DNA of 64,000 bases from Crocinitomicaceae bacterium (GCA_016708105.1 JADJGJ010000001.1:558001-622000), one strand, 5' to 3'; positions 54,618-62,581 are shown, counted from the stretch's first letter. Numbers and translations are program-made. The notes: generated by a model not told the origin, from the letters alone.

Positions 54618-54699
54618 CCCTAACCCCTAAGTCCTATGTCCTAACCCCTAAGTCCTAACCCCTAAGTCCTAACCCCTAACCCCTAAGTCCTAACCCCTA
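54618..54699. repeat. Tandem 14-bp repeat CCTAACCCCTAAGT
   Basis: About five copies of CCTAACCCCTAAGT, one interrupted by CCTATGT and another shortened, fill the gap between the VWA terminator and the stop codon of the DUF4920 gene, ending at that codon. The minus strand is G-rich (GGGGTTAGGACTTA). A related but degenerate cluster lies at 32122-32170. It is not a CRISPR: the units abut with no spacers. Confidence 0.85.
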
Positions 54700-55290
54700 T
54701 CAATGCTGTTTCTTAACCAAAATAGATTCGCAGTCAAAAGTTTTTTCAATTTTATCTTCAGTGATTGCATCGTACTCCTCTTGTGAAACTTCTTCACCGG
54801 CAGCGGCTGCATCATCAAGCAAGTGTTTTTGAAAATCTACGCTGAGTGTATCAATTTGCAGTGCGCCTAATAGAATAGCTTCAGTACCTGATGGAGTTTC
54901 AATTGGAATAGTAAAGTGATCACGGAAGAAAACGCGAATGGCGCCACCTTGTTCATCATCAAATGTAATCCAGCAACCTGCTTGTTGGCAAACATCCTGA
55001 ATAGATACTTTTACCTTTCTATTGAACGCACCGGTTGATTCCATTTCAGTGAACATTTCAGTCACGGTAGCAAATCCATCTGCAGTAATATCGGTATGAC
55101 CATATAGGGTATACTCTCCGCGGTCTACTCCGTCAAATGCAATGGTTGATTCTTCTTCTTCGTGTTCGTCATGTACGGCATGTGTGCTGTCAGTTGTATG
55201 ATTATCTTCTGAAGTGTGGTGATCACATCCACAACATGAGGAGAATCCCAAAGCAAGGACAACCGGCAGAGAAAGCATAATTTTTTTCAT
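54700..55290 (-). CDS. DUF4920 lipoprotein
   Basis: A 196-residue lipoprotein: MKKIMLSLPVVLALGFSSCCGCDHH, lipidated at one of the clustered Cys residues. A His- and acid-rich linker (DHHTSEDNHTTDSTHAVHDEHEEEEST) could bind metal. The DUF4920 domain follows, with KVKVSIQDVCQQAGCWITF ... GGAIRVFFRDHF. DUF4920 has no known activity. The paired Cys in the CQQAGC segment could be redox or metal ligands. Its stop codon abuts the tandem repeat. Confidence 0.86.
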   Translation of the reverse strand: MKKIMLSLPVVLALGFSSCCGCDHHTSEDNHTTDSTHAVHDEHEEEESTIAFDGVDRGEYTLYGHTDITADGFATVTEMFTEMESTGAFNRKVKVSIQDVCQQAGCWITFDDEQGGAIRVFFRDHFTIPIETPSGTEAILLGALQIDTLSVDFQKHLLDDAAAAGEEVSQEEYDAITEDKIEKTFDCESILVKKQH

Positions 55291-55947
55291 AATAGGTATT
55301 TTATTGATTTAACATTTCCTTCATTCTTCTGCCATACAGACAGTTTTTCAGGTGGTCAAATTTAACCAATTATTTTACCCTTCCAAGCACAGCATTCGGT
55401 TGTGTGAAATAAATATGGCTGCAGTGCTAGGCACTTTTCTTGAATTTCAAGATGAAAAGACTTAATTTTAGCCATTATTTAAAATTGTTCTAACATGTGA
55501 TTATCCAACTTAATTATGAAAATTTGCGTAATTATGTATTAGATCAAAAGATAAGAGAGTATTAATAATCATTACTGTCCGATAAAATATTTTAGAACGA
55601 CTTTGAAACCAATGGCACCAATTGATTTCAATAAATAATCAACCGTGGGGCTTACTTTTGGTTATCGGTTTTTATTTTAGTTTCTTTCTTCTTTTGGCTT
55701 GACCCAAAAGAAGCAAAAAGTCAAGGCCCGCAAAAAAGACAGGCAATCCTTCTTGCAAATTCTAAGTGCGGACGGGTGATCTCCGGAACATTTGTAGTTG
55801 AAGGAACGTTCGCTGCACGGAGCTTCCCGTCCTTACTAAGAATTCGCCGCGAATTATCACCTATCTTTTTTGATGGCCGGGGAAGCTTTATCTGAAAATT
55901 TTAATTTTTCCCCCGGACAATAGTGATTAATAATTTAAAATTTAAAC
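55291..55947. other. 657-bp intergenic region
   Basis: Divergent gap between the DUF4920 gene and a T9SS surface-protein gene. The left 380 bp are AT-rich with nothing I could assign. The right 230 bp (55688-55916) hold the structured repeat-like element described separately. No start of transcription could be fixed for either flanking gene. Confidence 0.5.
55688..55916. repeat. Structured repeat-like element with three hairpins
   Basis: Hairpin 1: CTTCTTTTGG (55688-55697) pairs perfectly with CCAAAAGAAG (55704-55713) around the loop CTTGAC, and that loop is complementary to GTCAAG at 55720-55725 (a possible pseudoknot). Hairpin 2: a 19-base arm at 55758-55776 pairs with 55826-55844 at 16 of 19 positions, centred on GGACGGG / CCCGTCC, with an inner CTCCG / CGGAG. 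Next to it AATTCG-CCG-CGAATT (55841-55855) forms a small hairpin. Hairpin 3: CCGGGGAA (55877 on) with TTCCCCCGG (to 55916). Similar sequences with the TTGACCCAAAAGAAGC core are, as I recall, dispersed in other Bacteroidota genomes; that recollection is untested. The translated frames show no sign of a real gene. Confidence 0.6.
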
Positions 55948-57744
55948 ATGAAAAAAATCTACTATTTAGCAGGTGCTATGCTTATTTCAGGCATTGCAGT
56001 TGCTCAAGGACAAGCGGGTATGGCTATGCGCGCGCAAACAGGTGCTTACATGCAAGAATTTCGTCCACTAAGTAATCAAGATCGTGCGCCGGGTGATGTT
56101 ATCCTCACGTATGAAGATGATTTTTCAACACCGGCTAACTGGGTAGTTGCCAACACAGGTTCACCGGCTCATGATTTTAGCATCAACACAACCGGTCCGG
56201 GATCAGCACCTGACTTAATCAATTCAACTTCAGGCGGAAATTTTGCCTGGTATGATTGTGATCCGCAAGGTGATGGTTCAACCGTTGACGCTACATTAAC
56301 TTATGGTTCAACGTTTGATTTGACAGGATATCCTGCGGTAATGGTTTCGTTTGAACAATTCTACATGGATTATTATGAAGACACGTATGTAGAAATTAGC
56401 ACAAACGGTCTTGCCGGGCCATGGACACAATATGAAGTAAATGCTGATTATACACCAAATTCGTATAGTTCAACTAATCCTGTACAGACATTGGTAAATA
56501 TTTCATCGCAGGCAGGTAATCAGTCAAATGTTGCGGTGCGTTTTTATTATGTTGGCGGCTGGGGCTGGTCATGGCAAATTGATGACTTTGCTTTGGTTGA
56601 AGCATATCAACATGATCTTACCATTTCACAGGCGCATTTTACATCAGGCACATGGTTGACTGAATACTATCAAATACCATCTTCTCAAGTTACAGAATTT
56701 ACTTTTGGTGCTTACATTAAAAGCAATGGTGTAACAACACAAACCAATACCTATATGAATGTGCAGGTAGATGGCGGAGTTGAGTATGATGAAGTTTCAG
56801 GTCAAACTACTAATCTTGCTGAAAACCAAATTGACAGTTTCTCAATTGAAACACCAAACGGATGGACTCCAAGCGGAAACGGAACTTATGATCTTGAAAT
56901 GATTGCAATCACAGATGACTTTACTGATCAATTAATCTCTGATAATATTCAAACGCATGAACCAATTACTGTTGGTGGTACAATTTATGCACGCGACAAC
57001 GGCATTATTTCAGGAGGCTTTTCAGGTTTCGTTTCAACTGCAGGTGAGCCATTGCAAATCGGAAATGTGTTTGAATTTTATGGCCCGGCCACTTTTGGTC
57101 GTGTACACGTTGGTTTAACTACATCGGCAAATAGTGACGGACAACTTGCCTACGTTTCAGTTTATAAATGGGATGACGGTGCAGGTGATTTTGTTTTTGT
57201 AACGCAGTCTGGTGATTATATGATCGAAACTGGTGATCTTGGAACCATCATTGAATTTGACTTACAAGATAATGTGGATGCTGTTGCAGGTGAAGTATAT
57301 TTGGTTTGTGCAGGGCACTACGGCGGAGATCCCACCGTATCTTTTGCAGAAGCACAAACTACTATTGAAGAAACTGTACTTGCTCAATCAGTTGGAGGTC
57401 TTATTGTAGCCGGTGATCCAAGTGCAATGATTATTCGCCTTGAATTTGCAAATTCTCAAATTGGTTTAACAGAACAAGTTGCTGCAACCGGTTTCACTGC
57501 GTATCCAAATCCAGCAAACGATCAATTTACCGTTGAATATAATTTGGTTCAAGGAGGTAATGTTTCTCTTGTAATTACTGATATCACCGGACAAGTTGTA
57601 ATGTCAGAAGATTTCGGAAATCAAACAAAAGGCACCTATAAAAATGTTGTTTCAACAGACGAACTTGCCAATGGGGTATATTTCTACACGCTCAATGTAG
57701 ACGGTACTTTAATGACTAAAAAAATGACGATTACCAGAAATTAA
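55948..57744 (+). CDS. Large T9SS-exported surface protein
   Basis: A 598-residue protein with signal peptide (IYYLAGAMLISGIAVAQ). The N-terminal third (TYEDDFSTPANWVVANTGSPAHDFSINTTGPGSAPD ... SWQIDDFALVEAYQ) is a jelly-roll or MAM-like domain of the kind found in secreted Bacteroidota proteins. A middle region of beta-sandwich repeats follows. The last 75 residues are a T9SS type A sorting domain (AYPNPANDQFTVEYNLVQGG ... GVYFYTLNV, ending TITRN). No catalytic motif seen; adhesion or scaffold is a guess. A strong terminator lies 26 bp after its stop. Confidence 0.85.
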   Translation: MKKIYYLAGAMLISGIAVAQGQAGMAMRAQTGAYMQEFRPLSNQDRAPGDVILTYEDDFSTPANWVVANTGSPAHDFSINTTGPGSAPDLINSTSGGNFAWYDCDPQGDGSTVDATLTYGSTFDLTGYPAVMVSFEQFYMDYYEDTYVEISTNGLAGPWTQYEVNADYTPNSYSSTNPVQTLVNISSQAGNQSNVAVRFYYVGGWGWSWQIDDFALVEAYQHDLTISQAHFTSGTWLTEYYQIPSSQVTEFTFGAYIKSNGVTTQTNTYMNVQVDGGVEYDEVSGQTTNLAENQIDSFSIETPNGWTPSGNGTYDLEMIAITDDFTDQLISDNIQTHEPITVGGTIYARDNGIISGGFSGFVSTAGEPLQIGNVFEFYGPATFGRVHVGLTTSANSDGQLAYVSVYKWDDGAGDFVFVTQSGDYMIETGDLGTIIEFDLQDNVDAVAGEVYLVCAGHYGGDPTVSFAEAQTTIEETVLAQSVGGLIVAGDPSAMIIRLEFANSQIGLTEQVAATGFTAYPNPANDQFTVEYNLVQGGNVSLVITDITGQVVMSEDFGNQTKGTYKNVVSTDELANGVYFYTLNVDGTLMTKKMTITRN

Positions 57745-57769
57745 TTGCTGAACAATTATTTTTTGAAAG

Positions 57770-57801
57770 GCCCTGTTACTTTGTGACAGGGCTTTTTTTT
57801 T
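57770..57801 (+). terminator. Intrinsic terminator of the 55948-57744 gene
   Basis: 10-bp stem GCCCTGTTAC / GTGACAGGGC (one G-T pair) with a 3-base loop, then nine T (57793-57801). Confidence 0.92.
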
Positions 57802-57928
57802 CTGTCAGATTCCGGTTGCTGCAGAACCAGTGCAACTTTTTCAAAGTCTGCGCAGTCTTTAAAAATAAATCAGAGAGATTTGGCAACCCTTTGTGTTGAC
57901 TGTTGTATTTCTGAAAAATGATCTACTT

Positions 57929-59737
57929 ATGAAACGTATTTTTTACTTTTTTGTCTTGTTGCTGACCATGAGTCTGACTTCAAGTTTGAGAGCTCAAACA
58001 ACCATTGAGTTGTTGGATTCGATGTCCTGGTCTGCTAACTATTGTCCTACACCGGTTACAACCTATCTCTATGCGTATGGCCAGACAACCGGTTACGACG
58101 ATCTGACAGATAGCATTGAATTGGAAATATTTTGGGGGGATGGAACTTCCAATAGCTTTATGGTTGACCTTGTTGATGGCGGAGGATTTGATTATTTTTA
58201 TTCAGACTCTTTGTTGGGAGGAATTCTCGAGCACACCTATTTATTGCCTGGGAATTACACTCCAATGATCATTGCAACAGGTCCGGATGGAAATGCAGAC
58301 ACCACTGCCACCCTAACGCTGATTATTTCATCAACCTGTATTGCCGTTGACGGCTATACTTATCAAGACAATAATTCCAATTGTGTTTTTGATGCAGGAG
58401 ACGATACGTTGGGTTATGCTCTTGTTCAAATCCATGATTCATCCGGTGATCTAATCGCACTTGGATATTCTAATCAAAGCGGGTATTATAACTTTACCAT
58501 ACCTGAAGGATTGTCGAATTTGGTCATCAGTGCAACTCAGGGGGGTATGGTCACCAACTGTCCAGTTGCCGGTAGCTATACATTTAATTCGACAGCGAGT
58601 ACTTCATTTGACTTTGGATTGACTTGTCCTGTAACCAGCGCGGATTATTTTGCTTACCATACCGCCATGGTTGGTATTGGCGTTCCTGGTGGTTATGGTG
58701 AAATGGCAATCTTCGCCGGTGCTTTCGGTTGTACAGGAGCAGGTAATGCAACGTTGACACTTGAGCTTGACCCATTGGTTTCTTATGTGAGCATGATCGA
58801 TGGACCAGCACCAACGAGTATTGTAGGAAATGTACTGACATGGGATTTTTCGCCTACCGGCTACATGGGGTATTACGATGGCTTTCTAGTAAGAATGATT
58901 ACTTATACTGATCCTTCTGCAGTAATTGGTTCTCCATCCTGCTGGGACATTAATATCACCGGAAGTTTGCCGGATCCTGACCTGTCCAACAATGATGAGT
59001 ACATGTGTTTGACGGTGGGTGGTCCGTGGGATCCAAATGCCAAAGAAGTAATTCCTGCCGGAATTGGTGCAGCGGGTGAAGTGGCACCAGAGACTGAATT
59101 TTATTATACCGTTTATTTCCAGAATACAGGGAATGCTCCTGCCCTAAATATTTATGTGATGGATACCATCAGCAACCAACTAGACATGGAAACATTTGAA
59201 ATTTTAGGAAGCAGTCATTTGATGAATCCGATCTTCACAGATTTGAACATCATCCGTTTTGATTTTCCAAACATCAACTTGCCAGACAGCAACGCCAACG
59301 AACCCATGTCACACGGGTGGGTGAGATACCGCATCAAAGCAAAATCAGGATTGGCTAACGGAACCGAAATCGAAAATACCGCACACATTTATTTTGATTA
59401 CAACGAAGCCATCGTGACAAACACCACGTTGAATACCATCAACCTGTCGCTGAGTATCGAGGAAGAAAAATCAGTTAGATCTGTTTTCACGCTGTACCCA
59501 AACCCGGCAAACAACCAGTTCACGGTGCAGTACAATTTGGTGCAGGAAGGTACTGTTTTTCTAATCGTCAGTGATCTGACAGGCAAAGTAGTAAGCACGC
59601 AGGAAGTAGGCTCTCAAACACCTGGTACTTATACAACCACTGTTAACACTGCCGAATTTACATCAGGCCTTTATTTCTGCACGCTATTGATTAACAGTGA
59701 GGCCATCACTAAAAAAATAACGGTGCTGCGCAATTGA
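57929..59737 (+). CDS. T9SS-exported surface protein with SdrD-B-like and DUF7619-type domains
   Basis: About 602 residues, starting MKRIFYFFVLLLTMSLTSSLRAQ, a signal peptide; an in-frame ATG 36 bases upstream is less likely. Roughly residues 115-200 form an SdrD B-like module (DGYTYQDNNSNCVFDAGDDTLGYALVQIHDSSG ... SGYYNFTIPEG). The 370-510 region (DPNAKEVIPAGIGAAGEVAPETEFYYTVYFQNTGNAPALNIYVMD ... NTAHIYFDYNEAIVTNTT) is the domain labelled DUF7619 that precedes many T9SS tails. The C-terminal sorting domain (LYPNPANNQFTVQYNLVQEG ... GLYFCTLLI) closely matches that of the preceding gene. A terminator lies 23 bp after the stop. Confidence 0.87.
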   Translation: MKRIFYFFVLLLTMSLTSSLRAQTTIELLDSMSWSANYCPTPVTTYLYAYGQTTGYDDLTDSIELEIFWGDGTSNSFMVDLVDGGGFDYFYSDSLLGGILEHTYLLPGNYTPMIIATGPDGNADTTATLTLIISSTCIAVDGYTYQDNNSNCVFDAGDDTLGYALVQIHDSSGDLIALGYSNQSGYYNFTIPEGLSNLVISATQGGMVTNCPVAGSYTFNSTASTSFDFGLTCPVTSADYFAYHTAMVGIGVPGGYGEMAIFAGAFGCTGAGNATLTLELDPLVSYVSMIDGPAPTSIVGNVLTWDFSPTGYMGYYDGFLVRMITYTDPSAVIGSPSCWDINITGSLPDPDLSNNDEYMCLTVGGPWDPNAKEVIPAGIGAAGEVAPETEFYYTVYFQNTGNAPALNIYVMDTISNQLDMETFEILGSSHLMNPIFTDLNIIRFDFPNINLPDSNANEPMSHGWVRYRIKAKSGLANGTEIENTAHIYFDYNEAIVTNTTLNTINLSLSIEEEKSVRSVFTLYPNPANNQFTVQYNLVQEGTVFLIVSDLTGKVVSTQEVGSQTPGTYTTTVNTAEFTSGLYFCTLLINSEAITKKITVLRN

Positions 59738-59760
59738 TCTTACTGATAAAAGGCTTAATG

Positions 59761-59791
59761 TCCCGCTATTCAACCAATGGCGGGATTTTTT
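59761..59791 (+). terminator. Intrinsic terminator of the 57929-59737 gene
   Basis: Stem CCCGCTATT / AATGGCGGG (one G-T pair) around CAACC, followed by ATTTTTT. Confidence 0.85.
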
Positions 59792-59808
59792 GTTTTTATA
59801 AGGTTTGA

Positions 59809-59838
59809 TTGCGGAATATGAAAAAATGATTAAATTTG
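59809..59838 (+). promoter_or_regulatory. Promoter of tRNA-Leu
   Basis: TTG (59809-59811), 19 bases, TAAATTTG (59831-59838): a full match to the Bacteroidota consensus. The predicted start, about 59843-59845, gives a leader of roughly 90 bases before the mature tRNA, longer than usual, with a TCCTT/AAGGA inverted repeat near its 3' end. Confidence 0.6.
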
Positions 59839-59933
59839 CAGCCTCTTTGTATCCGCCGTAGCCCTGGCCAAGGTGGGTAAAACAACTGAGAAGCCCAGTG
59901 ATAGTCCTTCTACACTAAAGTTTCAAAGGATAA

Positions 59934-60013
59934 GCCGAAGTGGCGGAATTGGTAGACGCGCACGACTCAAACTCGTGTTCGAAAGAGTAAGGGTTCGATT
60001 CCCTTCTTCGGTA
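59934..60013 (+). tRNA. tRNA-Leu (anticodon CAA)
   Basis: Acceptor GCCGAAG / CTTCGGT, D-arm with GAATTGGTAGAC, anticodon stem CACGA / TCGTG around CTCAAAC (anticodon CAA), a short variable arm (TTCGAAAGAGT), T-arm AAGGG-TTCGATT-CCCTT, discriminator A; CCA is not encoded. Its 3' half overlaps the last 47 bases of the serine recombinase gene on the other strand, which marks it as the likely attachment site of the mobile element. Confidence 0.95.
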
Positions 60014-61589
60014 CAAGACGGGAAAAGTTCATAAAATTTGAGCTTTTCCCGTTTTTATTTTCCGCCCAATGGCTTCGTATTAAAGGGATTGCCGAGAACA
60101 TCGAATTTACTCTTGGGGTTCGATAAACGTGTTTTTCGTGATCATAGCGAATTCCCTCTGGGAACACCATTTTTTGAATTCTTCTTTTTTCTTCTAAATC
60201 GCCAGAAGACCATGCCTCACTGAGATTGGCGGCAGAACCTAATGCAATATCTATTGCATTTTCAAGGTTCGATAAATTAAAATGTGAATTTTCGATTTCA
60301 TCGGTAAGGTCAGTTAATTCCTTATCAAATTCCTCCTTGTATTTTAGGTAAAGTTCACGATCGATTTCACCCAAAGCAAATCGTTTTCCTATTTTATTCA
60401 AATTCATTTGTAATGCAGACACCTGTTTTTCCAAACCGAGTGCATTTGCAATACTCTCTTCATGCATCTGAATAAATACCTGAATTAGCATTTCTTTCAT
60501 CGGTTGTTTCAATTCAATATCAGTCAACTCATATTCTTTTAGCGTTTGTAAAAACAGTTCGTGCATCTGTTTTGCACTTTTGTTTTCTTTGCTTCCGATA
60601 CGGTTATTCTTATAATAATAAATGTTCTTTCTTCTGACTAAATAACCCGTATAGGCCGTACCACAACTATCAGCAATAATGAATTGTTTTAACGGCAGAT
60701 TTTCATCGTCTTTTTGATATGTGCCTCCGTAATTTTTTTGGTTTAATAAACCATTTACTTTCAGAAAGATTTCTTTCGACACAATTTGCGGATGACTGCC
60801 TTCTATAACTTCTCCGGGAATAATTGAGCTAACGATAATGCCACAGTAAATCGGATTTCTAAAATAATCGCTCAATTTTTTGTGTCCCTTTTTCCAACCT
60901 TGTTTTTTAAGTTGCTTTGTAATTTCGGAATAGGTAAGGTCGGTTTTCGCTTTTAATTCAAATGCTTTTTGCAATAGCTTTCCTTCTTTATTAATAACGA
61001 GATTGGGATATTTTCCTTTACCGGGATTTGTATTGTCGTAACCAAATGGAATAGCGCCACACACAAATCCTTTTCTAAGTTTTTCTTGCATTCCTGATAC
61101 AGTTTTATCTCGGCGAATTGCATTGTCAAATTTGCTGAACGTAAAAAACATATCTTGTTGCAGAGCGCCTGATGATGTTGTTGAATCAACTTCTTGGGTT
61201 GCAGAAAGTAGAATAATTCCTCGCTTTTTTAATTGCTCGACAATGTAAGATCCATTTGCTCCTGTTCTTGAAAAGCGATCAAAAGAATAAACAATAATAT
61301 ATGCAATATCAACATGGCGTTTAACATAAGTCAGCATCTTTTGAAATTCTTTACGGTCATCACTTTTAGCTGATTCAAAAGTGCCACCGAAAGATTCAAC
61401 AACAGTTAAATTTCTCTTTTTGGCGTGTAGCTCACAATATTTTTTCTGGGTTCCCAACGAAGCATTATTATCCGCTTGCTCTTTGGTGGAAACTCTAGTA
61501 TAAATAACTGCTTTAGTTTTTCCTTCCGTTTTAAAGGCAATACCTTTTTTTGCAAACTGCCCAAAATTTTCCAATTGCTTATTGCTCAT
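59967..61589 (-). CDS. Large serine recombinase / integrase
   Basis: A 540-residue site-specific recombinase. The N-terminal resolvase domain (about 25-175) has the nucleophile Ser34 in VIYTRVSTKEQ and YIIVYSFDRFSRTG. The recombinase domain follows (YSEITKQLKKQGWKKGHKKLSDYFRNPIYCGII). The usual zinc-ribbon position (IIADSCGTAYTGYLVRRKNIYYYKN) keeps only one of the expected cysteines. A coiled coil (about 370-450) and the tail GIEPLLFRTRV close it. The last codons are read antisense through tRNA-Leu and its terminator, so the C-terminus was shaped by the target site. It overlaps the 87-residue gene by 11 bases. Orientation and position fit the integrase of the element. Confidence 0.92.
   Translation of the reverse strand: MSNKQLENFGQFAKKGIAFKTEGKTKAVIYTRVSTKEQADNNASLGTQKKYCELHAKKRNLTVVESFGGTFESAKSDDRKEFQKMLTYVKRHVDIAYIIVYSFDRFSRTGANGSYIVEQLKKRGIILLSATQEVDSTTSSGALQQDMFFTFSKFDNAIRRDKTVSGMQEKLRKGFVCGAIPFGYDNTNPGKGKYPNLVINKEGKLLQKAFELKAKTDLTYSEITKQLKKQGWKKGHKKLSDYFRNPIYCGIIVSSIIPGEVIEGSHPQIVSKEIFLKVNGLLNQKNYGGTYQKDDENLPLKQFIIADSCGTAYTGYLVRRKNIYYYKNNRIGSKENKSAKQMHELFLQTLKEYELTDIELKQPMKEMLIQVFIQMHEESIANALGLEKQVSALQMNLNKIGKRFALGEIDRELYLKYKEEFDKELTDLTDEIENSHFNLSNLENAIDIALGSAANLSEAWSSGDLEEKRRIQKMVFPEGIRYDHEKHVYRTPRVNSMFSAIPLIRSHWAENKNGKSSNFMNFSRLVPKKGIEPLLFRTRV
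60018..60057 (+). terminator. Intrinsic terminator after tRNA-Leu
   Basis: Perfect 10-bp stem ACGGGAAAAG (60018-60027) / CTTTTCCCGT (60043-60052), then T5. The recombinase gene reads through this hairpin on the opposite strand, so these bases are both coding and terminator. Whether the hairpin belongs to the host or the element depends on where recombination occurred. Confidence 0.82.
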
Positions 61590-61842
61590 TCGTTTTGTGT
61601 TTTAATTTGTTCAGTCTGTTTATTTGTTTCAGGATGATGGTAGCATATTCTTCAAGCTGCTCAACAATTTCATTAGCCAATTCATCCGATAATTTTTCAA
61701 ATCCTCTCATGGCTTTTAAAGTTGTTCCTATCATCTTTTTTCCATATTTCGCTTTCCACTGTTTCAGTTTTTCTAACTCAACTTTTATAAAATTCTGCTT
61801 TTCTTCTTGCGATCTTTCTACTTTTTTTCTTGACCTTTTCAT
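61579..61842 (-). CDS. Small basic coiled-coil protein of the mobile element
   Basis: 87 residues, highly basic at the start (MKRSRKKVERSQEEKQNF) and helical throughout (LKAMRGFEKLSDELANEIVEQLEEYATIIL). Its ATG overlaps the stop of a 43-codon open frame (ATGA), and its stop overlaps the recombinase start, so all are coupled. It could be an excision-type or DNA-binding accessory factor by position; there is no sequence motif to prove it. Confidence 0.6.
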   Translation of the reverse strand: MKRSRKKVERSQEEKQNFIKVELEKLKQWKAKYGKKMIGTTLKAMRGFEKLSDELANEIVEQLEEYATIILKQINRLNKLKHKTNEQ

Positions 61843-61970
61843 TTTGCCTCCTCTCTCATTAACCCCTCGTGCTTATCCGCCAAAAGTGCAGTGTTCCTTC
61901 TTCTTGCTTTTTGAATTACTTCATGTTCATTGCCATTTCGGTCTTCATTAAATTTTCTCTTTGCATAAAT
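61839..61970 (-). CDS. 43-codon open frame between the 221- and 87-residue genes; start codon unclear
   Basis: An open frame filling the gap between two minus-strand genes and overlapping the C-terminus of the 221-residue gene in another frame. Peptide: KRKFNEDRNGNEHEVIQKARRRNTALLADKHEGLMREEAK (split: KRKFNEDRNGNEHEVIQKA, then RRRNTALLADKHEGLMREEAK). Its stop forms ATGA with the start of the 87-residue gene. No ATG or GTG opens it; only an ATT lies at its 5' end. It may be a small gene with an unusual start, or a tail joined to the 221-residue protein by a frameshift, natural or mutational. Confidence 0.35.
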   Translation of the reverse strand: MYAKRKFNEDRNGNEHEVIQKARRRNTALLADKHEGLMREEAK

Positions 61971-62581
61971 TCAATTATAACATGCCGTAACGGATAAGAA
62001 ATAAACGGCTCATTCATAACTTCAACCTTGCTTTTACTTTCGGGTACATGTTTCCCACTTTTTACTATCGTCGTTCCGTTCTTTTTGATCAACAGAGTAG
62101 CATCGGATTTGTGAACAAAAGTCTCGTACATCAACATACAGAATATACTATTCATCAAATCGGTGCTACCTTCATTAATTACTTTTTGCAATTCTAAATT
62201 GGTCTTTAATGCAAGATTAATTTGTGTTTGAAGTGATTTTACATCTTCCTCTTTCTTCAAATCTCCTTTCAATAATTGCAGTAGATAGTCCTGAACTTTG
62301 ACCTTTTTTAGAACCACGCTTTTAACATTTCTAATCGCGTCATAGGACAATCCAAATTCACGAAGTTCTTTAACAAGTCGCAACCAGACATACTCAATGG
62401 CATTGTATTTTCTTCTGCCCTTAACGTTTTTTTCTTCAAGATACAATCCTGATTTTGTCCAGTCAAAAGAAACTTTATCACTTAAACCGATATGGGCAAG
62501 CGTAAATTTTTTGTCAGAAAGATATGCGATGAAGCGCATCGATTCTTCTATTCGTGTTTCTATTTGGCTTTTCTTTTTCAT
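61916..62581 (-). CDS. Mobile-element protein with MerR-like helix-turn-helix features
   Basis: A 221-residue protein. The N-terminal part (FTLAHIGLSDKVSFDWTKSGLYLEEKNVKGRRKYNAIEYVWLRLVKELREFGLSYDAIRNVKSVV) fits a MerR-type winged-helix: a turn-helix pair, a K-rich wing and the YxxxWLRLVKELREFGLS helix. No recognised effector domain follows. It would be a DNA-binding regulator of the element. Similarity to MerR is my reading and not certain. Confidence 0.6.
   Translation of the reverse strand: MKKKSQIETRIEESMRFIAYLSDKKFTLAHIGLSDKVSFDWTKSGLYLEEKNVKGRRKYNAIEYVWLRLVKELREFGLSYDAIRNVKSVVLKKVKVQDYLLQLLKGDLKKEEDVKSLQTQINLALKTNLELQKVINEGSTDLMNSIFCMLMYETFVHKSDATLLIKKNGTTIVKSGKHVPESKSKVEVMNEPFISYPLRHVIIEFMQRENLMKTEMAMNMK

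Noticed and set aside
54618..54699. Possible CRISPR array
   Set aside because: Units of 14 bp abut without spacers and no cas genes are in the window; it is a simple tandem repeat.
55680..55900. Protein-coding gene within the structured element (reading frame with SFFFWLDPKEAKSQG)
   Set aside because: The frame lacks a start, and the sequence is explained by inverted repeats instead.
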